NCBI RefSeq assembly: GCF_017591435.1
Contig: NC_059302.1
Location: forward strand, 27,252,419-27,316,418
Origin: Portunus trituberculatus
Taxonomy: Eukaryota > Arthropoda > Malacostraca > Decapoda > Portunidae
Reading direction: 5' to 3'
Length of the DNA stretch: 64,000 nt
Each line of letters starts with the position of its first letter. Positions within the stretch are counted from its first letter, which is position 1. Under the pieces are notes generated by a model. That model was not told the DNA's origin. It worked only from the letters and a program-made list of their open reading frames with translations, and did not search any database. Made by a program: the position numbers and the translations under genes. Positions 19,024-61,100 of the stretch are shown one piece after another.

Positions 19024-19305
19024 GTTCACCACCAAGGTCACCTGCTGGTCACCCAGCCAATCTTCCCCATTACAGAGCGAGCTCAGAGCTCATAGACCGA
19101 TATTCGGGTAGGACTGAGACCACAACACACTCCACACACCAGGAAAGCGAGGCCACAACCCCTCGAGTTACATCCCATACCTATTTACTGCTAGGTGAAC
19201 AGGGGCTACACATTAAGAGGCTTGCCCATTTGCCTCGCCTCGCCGGGACTCAAACCCGGCCCTCTCGATTGTGAGTCGAGCGTGCTAACCACTACACTAC
19301 GCGGT
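19024..19305 (-). mobile_element. tRNA-Val-like SINE, copy 3
   Basis: Same family as 925-1212: minus-strand head TAGTGTAGTGGTTAGCACGC at about 19300, anticodon-like loop CTCACAA (CAC), B box degenerated to GGTTTGAGTCC, and the shared GAGCTCTGAGCTCG body motif. The head abuts a short GT-rich run. Confidence 0.75.
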
Positions 19306-19899
19306 GTGTTCGTTTGTGTGTGTGTATTGTCATATTATATGCGAATGTGTGAAATAAATGGCGATGACTGGTTCTTTTGTTTGTACATGCAGCCACTGAC
19401 CAATAAAAATAATAGGTATAGAATAAATCTAGCCAATCAGAGCAGTTTGTGGAGAGAATCAACTCTATCTGAATTCAGTCTATGGACAATATCTGCCCAA
19501 GCGGGGTGTCGCCTCCATTATATTGATTATATTGCCAGATTTTACAAAACGAAATAAGGTAATGACTTTATATTAATTTCTTAGAATTGCTGGTCAGGGT
19601 ATTAAAAAAAATTGGAGGAGAGGGGATTGATAGAAATGAAGTGCATATTCACTCAAAGCAAGTTGAAATCTACCAGAAAACATTCATTTCATCCACAAAT
19701 GAGCTGTTGGTGTTATTGTAAAAATTTACCTTTCTCCGTGAGGTTACAACAACAAATTCCCAAATCCACTGAACAGGACCAACATGTTGGTCTTGTTTTG
19801 CAACTGGGGTTTTTTTTCAGTTGCTAGGCACCAATATTCAGTGGGAACTCTACCAACTTACAATTTCAGTCACAAACTGACACTCACAAAGAAATCATC

Positions 19900-19989
19900 C
19901 CTTGTGCTCACCTTCATTCCCGGCTCCTCCTTTGCATCTCCTCCACCCAGCTGATTTGACGTTACATACATGGAGCCATGCTATTGGGC

Positions 19990-20066
<77 letters not shown>

Positions 20067-20400
20067 TGGTAACAAATAAGGGGATAGGAGGAAATTGTAA
20101 TAAAAACATTAGATATAAAGAAAATGGGTAACAAATAGGGGAAGAGGATAACAAATAAGGAAGGAATAGGAATAAAACACGAGAAAAAGGAAAATAAGAG
20201 AAAGCTAGATGAGAGTAAAACTAAAGGAGATAAAAGGACGGCAAGATTTTTCTTTTTCTACATTCGTACAGGCAACTTCAAAGGAATAAAGACGGCATCT
20301 CTCTCTCTCGTTGACTAATAGCGTGGCTCCATATATGTGACGTCAAATCAGCTGGGTGGAGGGGATGCGAAGGGGGACCCGGGAATCGAGGCAAGGTTTC
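19900..20400. repeat. Inverted repeat with (GA)n core
   Basis: The left arm (about 19905-19995) and right arm (about 20297-20395) are inverted copies with several mismatches: CCACCCAGCTGATTTGACGT against ACGTCAAATCAGCTGGGTGG, and the adjoining GGAGCCATGCTATT against AATAGCGTGGCTCC. The spacer holds a (GA)n tract at 19993-20064 and A/G-rich sequence. It could be a foldback element or MITE; no clear target duplication was found. Confidence 0.6.
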
Positions 20401-20696
20401 TCTTTCTTTGCGAGAGCCTGTGTGAGCCCGCTTATAGTTGCGGGATGCGGTTACAAATGCCACGAATCTTTGGTAACGTTGTTAACTTGCATTTTCGTCA
20501 TAATGTTTATCTCCATACACTTTTAATGGTCTAATTTAGCCATCCCTACCCAAAACACCCCACTTTCTCCCAAGGTCCTCAAGCTTGCTGTTCTTGGGAG
20601 AGGATTTGTGATAATACAGGTGGAACTTCTTATAATTGAAAAAATAAATAAATAAATAATAAAATAAAAAAAATAATGGAATGACAATATGCATCA

Positions 20697-20909
20697 TTAA
20701 CCCCTTCAGTACCATTACACATTTCCGTACTCATTCTGGTTACTATTTGATGATTTTATACAGCTTCACAAACTCACGTGGGGATTGAAGTAGTGAAGAC
20801 TCTGGCCATTAAACCTCTGACCTCCATAGACCCTTCATAATGTCAATGCAATCGTTTAATCACACTTAAAACTATAGATGAAAATACGTCCCGGTGTCGA
20901 AGGGCTTAA
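20697..20909. mobile_element. Small TTAA-flanked MITE (piggyBac-like)
   Basis: TTAA at 20697-20700 and 20906-20909 bracket ends reading CCCCTTCAGTAC and, inverted, GCCCTTCGACAC. About 205 bp with no coding capacity. TTAA duplication and C-rich termini are typical of piggyBac-mobilised MITEs; assignment is by these ends only. Confidence 0.5.
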
Positions 20910-21232
20910 ATGACATGTGACTCCCTTAGCGGTTACCGCCCCAGACAGTCGACATTAGTGCCTGATTACTGATTTGGTGCTAGAGCGAATTTTATCAAGA
21001 ATAATATTATTCTTGATTGTTATTATCGTGCAGGTTAAGATGCTGACCCACGTGTGTCCCGCCAGCACTCACCTCCCCGCCTCCTCTCCTCTCACTCTGT
21101 CTCTCCCTCGCCCATGCCAACCAGTGCTGCTACTCAGCAGCACTTCCTAAACGATTCCTATCATTACATATGTCTAAAGGACAATCGAAATACGTACTTT
21201 TAGGCCAGACGGCACGAAACGCGTCCACTCAC

Positions 21233-21258
21233 AAGGGTCTCAACACTCGGGAAAGAGG
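21233..21258 (-). promoter_or_regulatory. Candidate RpLP2 TOP start and non-coding first exon
   Basis: Minus strand: the pyrimidine tract CCTCTTTCCC at 21258-21249 is followed within 26 nt by GACCCTT and the donor gtgagtgg (21232-21225). A 5' terminal oligopyrimidine start and a very short first exon are typical of ribosomal-protein genes, and RpLP2, 4.7 kb to the left on the same strand, needs an upstream non-coding exon. The link is inference. Confidence 0.35.
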
Positions 21259-21963
21259 CAGAGCATCGCCTTGCGTACTGTTCACCAAATAAATATATAA
21301 CCTTTAATTTTCTTTATTTTTCATTCTACTATATCTATCATACTAACTGCATTTCATACGGAATTACCTAAGTAATATAGTTGTTATTCTAAATGGATTG
21401 GTTCCACTTTCATCATTCTTGAAAATAAATAAAGAATAAACATTTATAGGTAAAGGCAGCTTAAGCAAAAATTAGTTAAATCGCTCTAAGCTTACATGAA
21501 CAACCAGAGAATAAGTAATTGCAGATGTTAAACATGTGTACTTTTCACAAGGGACCGGTGACAAGAACGAGGTTTTGATTGACCTGGTAATGACACATGA
21601 CTTCGGGAGAAATGTCAGCCTGGAAGAATCAATTCCTTGTCTGGCTTTCTATTAGCCCAATTCTTTGTAACGTAATTTAACATCCTTCATCAATCGACAA
21701 TTACACTAATAATACACAGCAATCATTAGCAAGTGAATTTGATCCATACCACTGCAGACAAACGTGGTGAGCCAATAGCAACTCCTGTGAGGGAGAGGCA
21801 GTGGCTGGTGATTGGCCAGGCGGCAGCGGGGCAGCCAGCGGACACTCCAGCACGGAGGGGCGACCCAAACCAAAACATTGGCAGTCACGTGTTGAATTAT
21901 TTTTGTTATTTCTAAAGCTGGGGTTGAATCTGTGGACCATCCGTGTATCTGCGTGGAAGAGTC
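21259..21963. promoter_or_regulatory. Shared upstream region between RpLP2 and HSPA14
   Basis: GC-richer sequence upstream of the HSPA14 ATG contains CCAAT at 21772-21776 and its complement ATTGG at 21811-21815. No TATA box stands out. It would serve HSPA14 on the right and, if the TOP exon is right, RpLP2 on the left. Confidence 0.45.
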
Positions 21964-50840
<28,877 letters not shown>

Positions 50841-51950
50841 GGCTTGTGGCTTTTAGTTGCTTGAACAGGCCTCTTCTCTTTTTGTACTTCACTACAAGGT
50901 AAGATATGGGCATTGTATCCTTAATTAATTTTGTGGTTGGAAGTGATCTTTATCCATTTATATTTCAGGAACATTACATTTGGTGCCAAGTCAATCACAT
51001 GCTATAAAAATTAGGCAGTATACTTTATAACATTGTCAGACAAACACTGAAAGGTTGCTCTTTTTCAGCAAAGCATGAAACTAATGGACTGTATTTAACC
51101 TATTAAGTTACCTTGTACTGAGCCAATATTATTTTCAAAACATTTGTTGTCTGAGACAAATGTTATTAGCACTGGTGAAGATGACTGCAAGTTCTGAATT
51201 AGTTTTCCATGGCTCATGTTCATATACACTTAACAATAATCATCCTCAATTGCTTGACATTCTTTTCATAAGGAGTATTTGTAATATTTGATTTCAGAAG
51301 CCTAAATTGCATCACTTCTGACTATAAGATTAGTCATAAATTTACAAACATTTAAAGGTCATATTGTGCTAAGTCATACACAAATAACAAAACTTTTACT
51401 GCAGATTTGTGGTGCCTTTATGTATGTTCATGAATTTGCATCAGAGGTTTACAGGTTTTCAGTAATGGCTGCAAAGTTTGCATAGTTATGTTTATGGACA
51501 TCTTGGAGTTTCATGATACATACCTTAGTAGTTCAGTCAAAACCAATAGTTATTTGGAGGTCCTGTGATGCATTGACCTAGCCCATGGTGTAATTGATTC
51601 CTCACATCTTGCAGTGCTATTTATATAGGATAATTATAAGGATAAAAATAGAAAACTAGGACATTTGAAACATTTTACTATCAATTAAAGGGGTTTGGGT
51701 ATGGCTTGTTTGCACTGAGGTGATCAGGGTCCCCATGGACTCCTGTCAACCCTGAGATCTGGCATAGAACTGCCGCCCAGAGTGACATGCTTGAACTCAT
51801 ATTATACTATTGACAGAAAAGCTTGAGGACTTTCCATTTATTTGCTCTACCCTTGGCTGAAGGATGTGTGAAAAGCAAAGCAAGAGACATGACATCTATG
51901 TAGCAGTTGAATGGTCTTGGCAGATCAACTCAGTTTAACTTTTTTTTTTT
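50841..51950 (+). other. HSPA14 3' UTR and downstream
   Basis: After the TGA at 50838-50840. A strong donor-like sequence (CTACAAG then gtaagat) follows at 50892-50905, so the 3' UTR might be spliced. No clear AATAAA was found close by. Confidence 0.4.
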
Positions 51951-51999
51951 TTTTTTTTTTTTTATGTGAGGGCTTGACAAATGATTAATTTTATTAGTA

Positions 52000-53419
52000 T
52001 TACTGTATATTATTCTTTATTTATTAAGTAGACTAGAAATTCAAAGGGAGTGTCTCAGATGATAGAAAATAATGAGATAAACAGCAGGTATAGCTTTTAA
52101 ATCTAAATATTCATATTCGGGATAGTCACTGGGCACCACTTAATCATTTGTGATGAGCACCTGTATCTTTCCTTCCTCTTTCATGTTAAGTAACTTCCAT
52201 GTATATTTAAGATCCAACAATACTGGTAACCAATTATCTGATCATGGCTGCTGTCCTCATGGACCACTCACCCTATCTAACTGATGCTTGGGACTTCCAA
52301 CTTCCAACATAATCAGTCTGATAAAGTGGTTACTATGAGGACCATAGTCACAATCATACAACTGATTACCCTAAAAAACTTGGTGTGCTGTAACATTTGA
52401 ATTAAATTCTACCATCTTAGAAACCCTTATTATGTAGTGGTTTAGAGAAACTGAGGTAATCTGCTACAGTTTTCATAGTTGGCCTAGTGCTATTCAGCTG
52501 CCACATATATAATACATAACTGGTATTTCTGTAGCCTTACTCTGGTAAATACACCTTGAGCCAAGTTGAAGAGTGATACAATTGGAAAGAGCTCAGACCT
52601 TTGGCCAATACTGTATAATGTACTGCAGCCAATAAGCAACTATTAATGAAATTTGTACATTTGGAGCATTTGGTGGGGCAGGCAGCTTGGGGCTGCGTCA
52701 CCCTGAGCGGAGACTTATCACTGTCAGCGATAGTTGAGTCTTGCATACTTGGTATGAAGAGTTTCAATGGGAGCCACAGTATAACACTTAGTCACCTTTA
52801 AAAGGATCATTTGATCAAAGAAAAAAATGCATACGTTCACAAATACATACTCCAGATAATACATTTACAACAAGTTCAGATAACAATAACACCAACAATC
52901 AGGTGGATGATGCTATGTACACAGGTGAGCACAGCGGCCGGCACCATGTTGAGCAGTGTGCATCCACCAGCATCATAGAGTCCCCCGGGCGGCCCTGCCA
53001 CAACGAGGACGCCAGTGAACCACTATCACAGTCTGGTGGCGGCAGCCGTGTGTCAGCTGCCACCACCTTCACTACAACACAATTCCTGAAGCAGCCTAGA
53101 GTCCATGCTGGCCACCTTATAAAATAATTTACCTAATAAAATTCTTTAAAAATTAAGAATAACTACGTATCCTTATATCTCCAACGTCACCGGCAATGAA
53201 ATGTACATAGAGACGCTCTTACCACAAGGGCAGAGGTTGATCTCACATAAAAATAAACATGAAAATATGTACTAGCTTTCTCATGATAACAAGTATGATG
53301 ATGAAGAATATGAGTGGTGGTGAGAGTGGGCAATAATGAAGAGCCACAAGAGGCTCAGGTGCAGCCCACAGCTGAGGTATGGCTTGTACTCTCCTGGGAT
53401 TGTCTGCAGGCAATGCCCA
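52000..53419 (-). other. Probable Mnt 3' UTR region
   Basis: Sequence 3' of the Mnt stop. A GC-richer patch at 52900-53110 may be UTR. On the minus strand AATAAATAAAG at about 52024-52014 is a candidate poly(A) signal. The 74-codon plus-strand frame at 52903-53127 lacks support. Confidence 0.35.
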
Positions 53420-55800
53420 TCACGGCTTGCCTGAGGCCACCGCATGGGCCCCTGTCACGATGCCTGTTGGGGCCGATACCACCACCACAGGCTTGACCAA
53501 GCCCCCAAGCCCACTCCCCAGTGAAGTGGTGTACTGGGTGGAGACCAGTGGGACGCTGGTGGCATTTCCACTAACAGATGCCGCCTTCAGGCCCTTGCTT
53601 CCAACGGTGGTGACGGTGCCTGGCACTCCCACCCGCTGTGGCTGAGACACCACCAGTGGGGTTACAATGGGAGGCCCAATGCCGGAAACCAGCGTTCCCA
53701 TGCTGTTGCCTAGACCTGACACCAGCTGGGTGATGCCTGCAATACAAGGCACCAACATCAAGTAACTTGTTTGTTTCATGGAAAGAAAGTGATATACAAA
53801 TAAACAGAACTTCAGTAACCATAACAGGATTCTTGCATACCATTATTGTTTACAACAGGAGGCCTGACTCAAGTGCAACAGCTTTGACTAGCTAGCAAGA
53901 TGCAGCTCGAAGGGAATGTTATGCCTGCTGAGTGCAACCCACCATTGGCGTGAGTTATTGGGAGGTAGGAGGGCAGGAGGGAGGACGTAGCAGCTTGTGT
54001 CACCTTGACGGCTGCTGCCGCTCCCCCCACACTTAGGTTGAGTGGCACTGTAGTTATGGTGCCATTGGTACCTGTTTTAGAATATGTGTTAATTGTTGTG
54101 ACTACATCTTTCAGTATAATGACAAAACTGTAGTGAGTTACTAATTTAGTCAGACACACTATACTGAAATCTATCATTAAAAAATTACTGACCCATTACT
54201 ATGAGATGACTTCCTCTTTTAGAGAACACTCATCATGTTGAAAGATGGCCTTGATTTTTTTTCCATGAAGTTAAATATCACGAGTAATTTTATTTAAAGA
54301 ATTTTTTACTTGCTTAGTTAATTACTAAGCAGGGAGTTGAGAACTGTGAAAGGAGTTTTCATTTATTCATTTTTAGATTATATCTACTTGTATACCAACC
54401 AATCTGAGAGTTCCTTAACCATAAGTGGCTCAAAGAATATCCTTCTTATATAATGTGCACCATTATATATAAACAGTACTGTAATTAACACACTCATCTT
54501 CAAGTAAAAATACATAAAAAAAAATGTATATTCCTTAAGATGGTCATTATTATTTTTTTTTTTTTCCAGGATTTGACCAAATCTGAAAAAAAAAAAAGAT
54601 ATATTGACTCACCAATTTAGCCAAATTTAATTTCACTAGATTTGGTACATCAGAATTTTTTTTTTTTTTTTCCACCATTCCTTAAGCCTGTAAAAAAAAA
54701 AAAATGCCTACAGGTATGCGCTTTGTTATCGGATAATTATTTTTCCCATTTTGTCGATTTATCACTATCACCAATACTTTATGGTTTCAAAGTAGCAATA
54801 ATCAATAATTTTAGTTTTTGTAACATGAACATAATGAAGTTTTTATTTTAACAGTCAAAATGAAATGTAATCATTTTATTTAAAACAGTACTTTTCATTA
54901 ATGAAGAGAAAGGATAAACATTGAATCCAATTTTTTTCAAAGATTTTTCAAGTTTTCAAGGACAAAGATAAAAATACAGATTTGGGCTTATCGATTTCTT
55001 GTTATTGCCTGCGCTTACATCAGAATTTTGGATTTATCATTAATCGGCAAATAAATTAATCAATTTATCAGTTATTGTGACTTTCTTTTCTTTATCATGT
55101 CCAGCTGAGTATAACAACAGACAAGGATTATGAGAAAGAAAGTGGATTGATGAGAGGATAGTGCTGGACTGGTATGGAAGGAAAGATGAGTAAATCTGGT
55201 AGAATACAATAAGTACATCCTGCTTGGAAGTATAATTCATACCCTGACCCACACACTGTATAGCATTCAGCAATCCTAGACACTAGGTGATTTGTGTTAT
55301 TCACTCATGTCTCAAGCTGACAAAGTATAAGATAGCCTTTATACAGCTTTATACATGCAGTAAATTTTGGTGAGCTTAGTAAGGATATAACTTAAGGCCA
55401 TGACTTGCATACCACACTCATGCATGAATTTAAAAAAATTCAAGGGACAACTTTTTTAATATCTAAGTTGTTAATTTAACCAATTTTTAGAGATTCAATG
55501 CAACTGTGAAAAAGATTCAAGTTATTCTATTGCAAGGCTGTCTTATTTTCAGCTTTAATAACCTATACAGTAATCTCACCACATTTTCATATTAATACAA
55601 TGGCATTTGCAATTTTATAAATAAAAAGCTTTGGTGAACAACCCAATATTCTTCTACTTCTAATCACATAACTAATTCATTCAAGTCCAGTAACAACTTG
55701 GATAGCAAGTTCATCAAATTTGGTAGTTTATTCAATTTATTGTCATTCTCAATCTTTTCTTTCTAAAGACTAATTCTACAAGGGGAAAAAATTAATGTTT

Positions 55801-55883
<83 letters not shown>

Positions 55884-56658
55884 CAGTGTATGTATAGACC
55901 TGCCTTGTGTATGAGGGAGGGTTCGTGGGGTGGTAGGCATGGCCAAGTGGAGAGCCTGTACACCATTCTTGAAGGCAACCATCATGGGAGCAGCAGTTGC
56001 AGCTCCAGTCTTGGCCTCTTCAGGGTTGTCTCCACGATCCAGCCCTTCAGTGGTGGCTGGGGAGTGAAAGATAATTTATTACATCATTTTGTTCATTTAA
56101 TTCTTTTGCTAGTGCTCACCAACTTACTTATGTCTCACTGTCCTAAGCTTTAATCTCAACAGCACCATTATCAATCTCTGACTCTACAATAGCACAACAA
56201 TTAACCACAATCTTCTCTGTTGGTTATCCTCCAATCCTAGGCCAATTCAATCTTACTTCTTGAGCTGCATAATCATAAAATAATATTTTTTCCTACAAGG
56301 AACATCACAAGCAATAGATATAACAGCTGATCCCATAATTCTCTGTTTAAATGAAATTCATTCATCCCTTATCAAAACTTTCTTCCCAATAAATATAACA
56401 AAATATCACGGTTACTTAATTTGACAATATTTTTATAAGTATATGACAATAAATTTATAATTTAAAGACTTGAAATTAAAAGTTCATCAGAATACTAGAC
56501 ATGTATTTTATTACCTACTAAATATAAAGAAAATGACACATGAAATATTAGCAATACAAGCATAACTGTGAATTAATTTAGTTGTCACTATTACCATTCA
56601 CCTTCCAATAATTCTCTAAATTTTGTGTATGGTGTGCAACACAAGATGCATGTCTGTG

Positions 56659-56734
<76 letters not shown>

Positions 56735-58055
56735 TAACCTGGATGGGCAAGGGTAATCGTGAGAGGCTTGGCGCCATTAGGAGCATGATCAGCAGGTAGC
56801 AGCTTGTACCCTTCAGGAGTGATAACTTGTATTGCTGGTTGGCCTAAGAGACCCCCTGGGGCACCATTGAGCTGCACACCACCAGCCACCAAATGTGCTG
56901 GCAGGTGAATGCCAGCTGTACCACCCATGATTGACAGGTGGTCACCAGCCACTGTAGTAACAGTGTCCCTGGTGGCACTGGTTGGTCCTGAGCTTACCTC
57001 AACTGCTTGCCATGCCTCTTCCCCTCCTGTACCTGTGGCAGTAGTGAAAGTGGGTTGTTGATAAGGTTGTTGTGTGCCCCAATCTGTGGCATGGTGGGGG
57101 GATCGGCCTGGCTGAGACACCATCTGAGGTGCTCTGGAGGGTTCCACCATGCTAGTGGATAAATTCAGTGGCTGATTGGGATCTGTAAAATGCTGGTCCC
57201 TTGGGGCTGCCATCCCAGGACCACTGTCAGCCAGGGTGGTGCTTGGTACAGATGGTGGTGGGCGGGCTGGAGGTTCTGGATGTAGACGAGGTGATGCAGG
57301 AGATACTTGAGTACCAGCATCCCGAGCATCATCCTCTAGATCAGGCTGCTCTGAGGCAGTAGTAGTAGACTTGGTTTCCTTGTCACGGTGCTGATCAAGG
57401 GAAGCCATGTCTGGTAACAGAGCATTAAAGTCAATATGGTCCCAACGGGCTGACAGTTCCTTTTTGAGTGCTGAAAGCTTCTGCTGGTGGGCAATCTTCT
57501 CCCGGGCAAGACGCTCCATTTCATGTTCATACTCTCGCTCCTTCCTCTTCAAGCTCTGCCAAACATAAGTCAAACCTTATGAAAACCTAATGCTTGCTAT
57601 CTCAACTCTCACCACACATCAATACCACTCTACTGTACTTCAAGAAGCCTTCATCATCCAGCAGAGCACACTGACCAATAACATCAGTAATCCTTTTTAA
57701 TAAAACACTTATAACACTCAGCCATTGAAATTGTCATAAGCTTAATTTTTTTGTGAAACAACAATAAGTAATCGAGTTACTCTATCAAATTCACTTAATT
57801 TTGAGTAGTCAATGCTGTTTCTACAATTCCAGTCTAATTACTTACAGTAACTTTCTAAGATCAGCTTTATCATATGAGCTTGTTTGAGTGCCAAAATATA
57901 CATAGGTAAATTTTCTGAAAAGATCATAAAAGAAATGCAAGATGTCACAGAATCATAAAACAAGTATTACATAATGGTGCACAAGAACAACTTTAGCTTC
58001 ATCAACCAATTCCATCATGATCCAATCACCCAATTTTCAAATTATCATTCTGTGT

Positions 58056-58145
<90 letters not shown>

Positions 58146-61100
58146 AAATTTCAATCAAGAAAATCCAACATTGTTTGAAAATACATGATAAATTACATTA
58201 AATATACTTGTTAATGAACACATAATAAACCATAACTTGGTTTATTTTACATTATGGTTTAAAATGCAACACTCAAAACTTTAAAAAAAAAAAAAAAATT
58301 ATATTAAAAAATAATGGATGATATGATAGAAAAGTGCCTTTGAATAAATTAGTGTATACTGTACACATGGCTTAAGATCCCAAGGAGGAATATGGGAAGT
58401 GATGTGACAGAACAGCTACAAATAGAATTTACTGAACTACATATATGAGTCTGGCACATAAAGAAAGCCAATTCAATGTTTTGTGCTTCTCTTGGCATGG
58501 AAAATCACTGCTTACTACTATTACACCCTCTTGAAAGCAACTTAATAACACTATATCTCCACCATTTATGTTATGGATCACAATGATGTCAAAGGAACTG
58601 CCCAATATATCAACTTCTCCCAATGGTAGTAAAAAAAGAGAAGCAACTTAACCATTTATAAGTGTTACTAATATTCATCCTTTCAAATTGTTATCACTTA
58701 GCAAGTTTTATTATTTTTTTTGTTTATTTGTTTTTCTTTTACTGCTTTCATATCATCTCTTAATTTCATTATAAAGTAAAGGCACTCAATTTTACACAAT
58801 TTCTTCCAATGCATAAATGAGACACAGTAACAATATGCATCAACATGTGCCATCCAGATTCTATTCCATTTAAATACCAGCACAGAGCTACTTCTTTAAA
58901 GGGGGTCATTCCCATGCATGTCAGTGGTGATGAAAGGGGGGTTGAGATGAGACACCTGGGGTGAAGAAGCCAAGATAAATCAATACCTATGACGTCATTT
59001 CTTAAGCCAGGCAAGTGGCAACTAAGAACAGAGTGACGTAAAGTTTCTGGCTAAAAATATATTATGCAGGAGTAAGATGATGGTTCAAAGTTGCTAATTT
59101 TTACACAAGAATTAATGAGGATGCGAATATAACAATCAGCATCTCTCAAAAAATTCATTAAAATGTATGCGGATCACAGTCCTACAGGACTGAAGTAACA
59201 GAGGCCACTCTTAATGTGAAGTTGGCACATGAAAATAAAAAGGTGTTAACCCTCTAACTCCCTATCTTGTGACACACCTGGCATGCAATGATATGGGGCT
59301 TATCACACTATAACCTTAATTATACATGCACACCTAGTCAGGTTGTACTACCGATGATAACGATACGAAGGGCCACATCACTCACTTGGATGTGTTTGTG
59401 GGCGGCCTTGAGGATGGTCTGGTTGGATATCTTCTTGTCATCCATGGAGGGCAGCTGCCGCCTTAAGGTTTCAAAGCATTCCTTCAGGTGCGCACGGCGA
59501 TTCTTCTCCAGTTTATTGTGCACCTCCCGTGATGGAGTACTTCTGTGGGAGAGGCAAGTGGGAAGGAAAGTTTGAGACTATTGAATAGTATTCGTTTTTT
59601 GTTCATGGAAAACTTTCTAATAATATATCCAACAAATTGGGCAGATTTCTAATTCTTTCATTATTCTCTAAGATAATTAATGCTTCGAGACACACCCTGA
59701 ACGCTTCTTATCATCCTTAAAGGATGGGTCATCAGGAGAGTACAGCCCATGGTGAGAGAAGGTGCTGTGATGGGCGGGGGATAAAGTAAGCGACTTTGTC
59801 AGGCCATTGTTAAGGTGTGGCCCAGGCTGGTGCTGCTGCTGATGATGAGTAGCGTCGGGCCCCAAACGAGGGGGCAGGCTGGAGGTGTCGCCTGTGCTAC
59901 TGGAGCTGGAGGGCGGCGACGAGGACTCCTGCCGGAAGACGCTGAGCAGTCCTAGCGGGGACGGGGATGCTGCCGGCGACCCGGGATAAGACAGCGAAGT
60001 CCGCGGAGAGGTGTGGTGCTGTCCCCCACCCTGCGTCTGTCCACTGGGAGTGCCCCTTACGCCTAGCGTGGGCGTGGACAGCGCTGGTACCCGTCGTTGT
60101 TGAGGTGGCTCGTCGCGAGCGTGGGCGGGGCTGGTAGGGGCAGTGCGGGGCGCAGGCGGCGGGGAATTCGGCCCCACGCCCCGGTGATTACTGTTATGGT
60201 GATGGTGGTGATGATGATGGTGGTGGTGGTGGTGGTTGTTGTGGTGATGGTTGTTGTGAGGGTGGTGATGGGGGATGGTCGTTGGCGCGGCCCTGGGAAG
60301 GTTATCAGCCGTCCGCTGCACTACAGCCTCCCGTTTCACCCCCTCGTCCTCCCCTCCTTCCTCTCCTCCCTCATCTGCAACAACAAAATGAGTTAGTCAC
60401 CCTAAGGACATCACAGATCCCGGCGCTCCAATGCAAGAAAAACAAACGCCAAAACATTAATAGAAGGGGTTACCATGCAGACGTGGATGCAGACATGGGA
60501 GGGCAGGCTAGCTGTGTGGAAGGCGGAGTTCTGCGCGCGCACGTGGAAGTGAAGACTGACGCGGCCCTTTGACTGTTTATGTAACAACACATGTGGCGAC
60601 CATAACGGGCCGCCCTCCACACAACCACCCTAGTCTCTGCCGCCACCATCCTGCCACCTACTACACGCAATCCCAAATGAGCATCTTTGACTTTATTTTA
60701 TTCATTTTCCTATGGAGAATATCTTCACTTTTTGCAACCTAGTTTGCGCAGCATCACTTCTACCCTGGCAGGCACTGATTCAGCACCTGTCAGGTCAAGC
60801 TATCTCGTCAAGTAGTACATTGGCTTTGTAAACTTGCTGGTGCACCAGACTTGAGTGGACATCAGATTCATCCACTTGCTGGGCCAATCTTTTTATTATT
60901 TTATTATTATTTTATTTATTTATTTATTTATTTATTATTATTATTATTATTTTTTTTTTTACTGTTGACTTAGTTTGAATGTCGTGGTGGATCGTTTTAA
61001 CACTTCCTCCTACTTGCTGAATCACGTATCTAAACACACATGCCTACACACACGCACGCTGTAAAACATACGCACATGGTCATGTAAGTACATTCACACT

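Noticed and set aside
52903..53127. 74-codon plus-strand frame antisense to the Mnt 3' region
   Set aside because: Short, no splice sites or family; GC-rich UTR sequence often gives such frames.
60097..60396. 99-codon plus-strand frame
   Set aside because: Antisense shadow of Mnt exon 2; its Val/Met run is the reverse of the poly-His codons.
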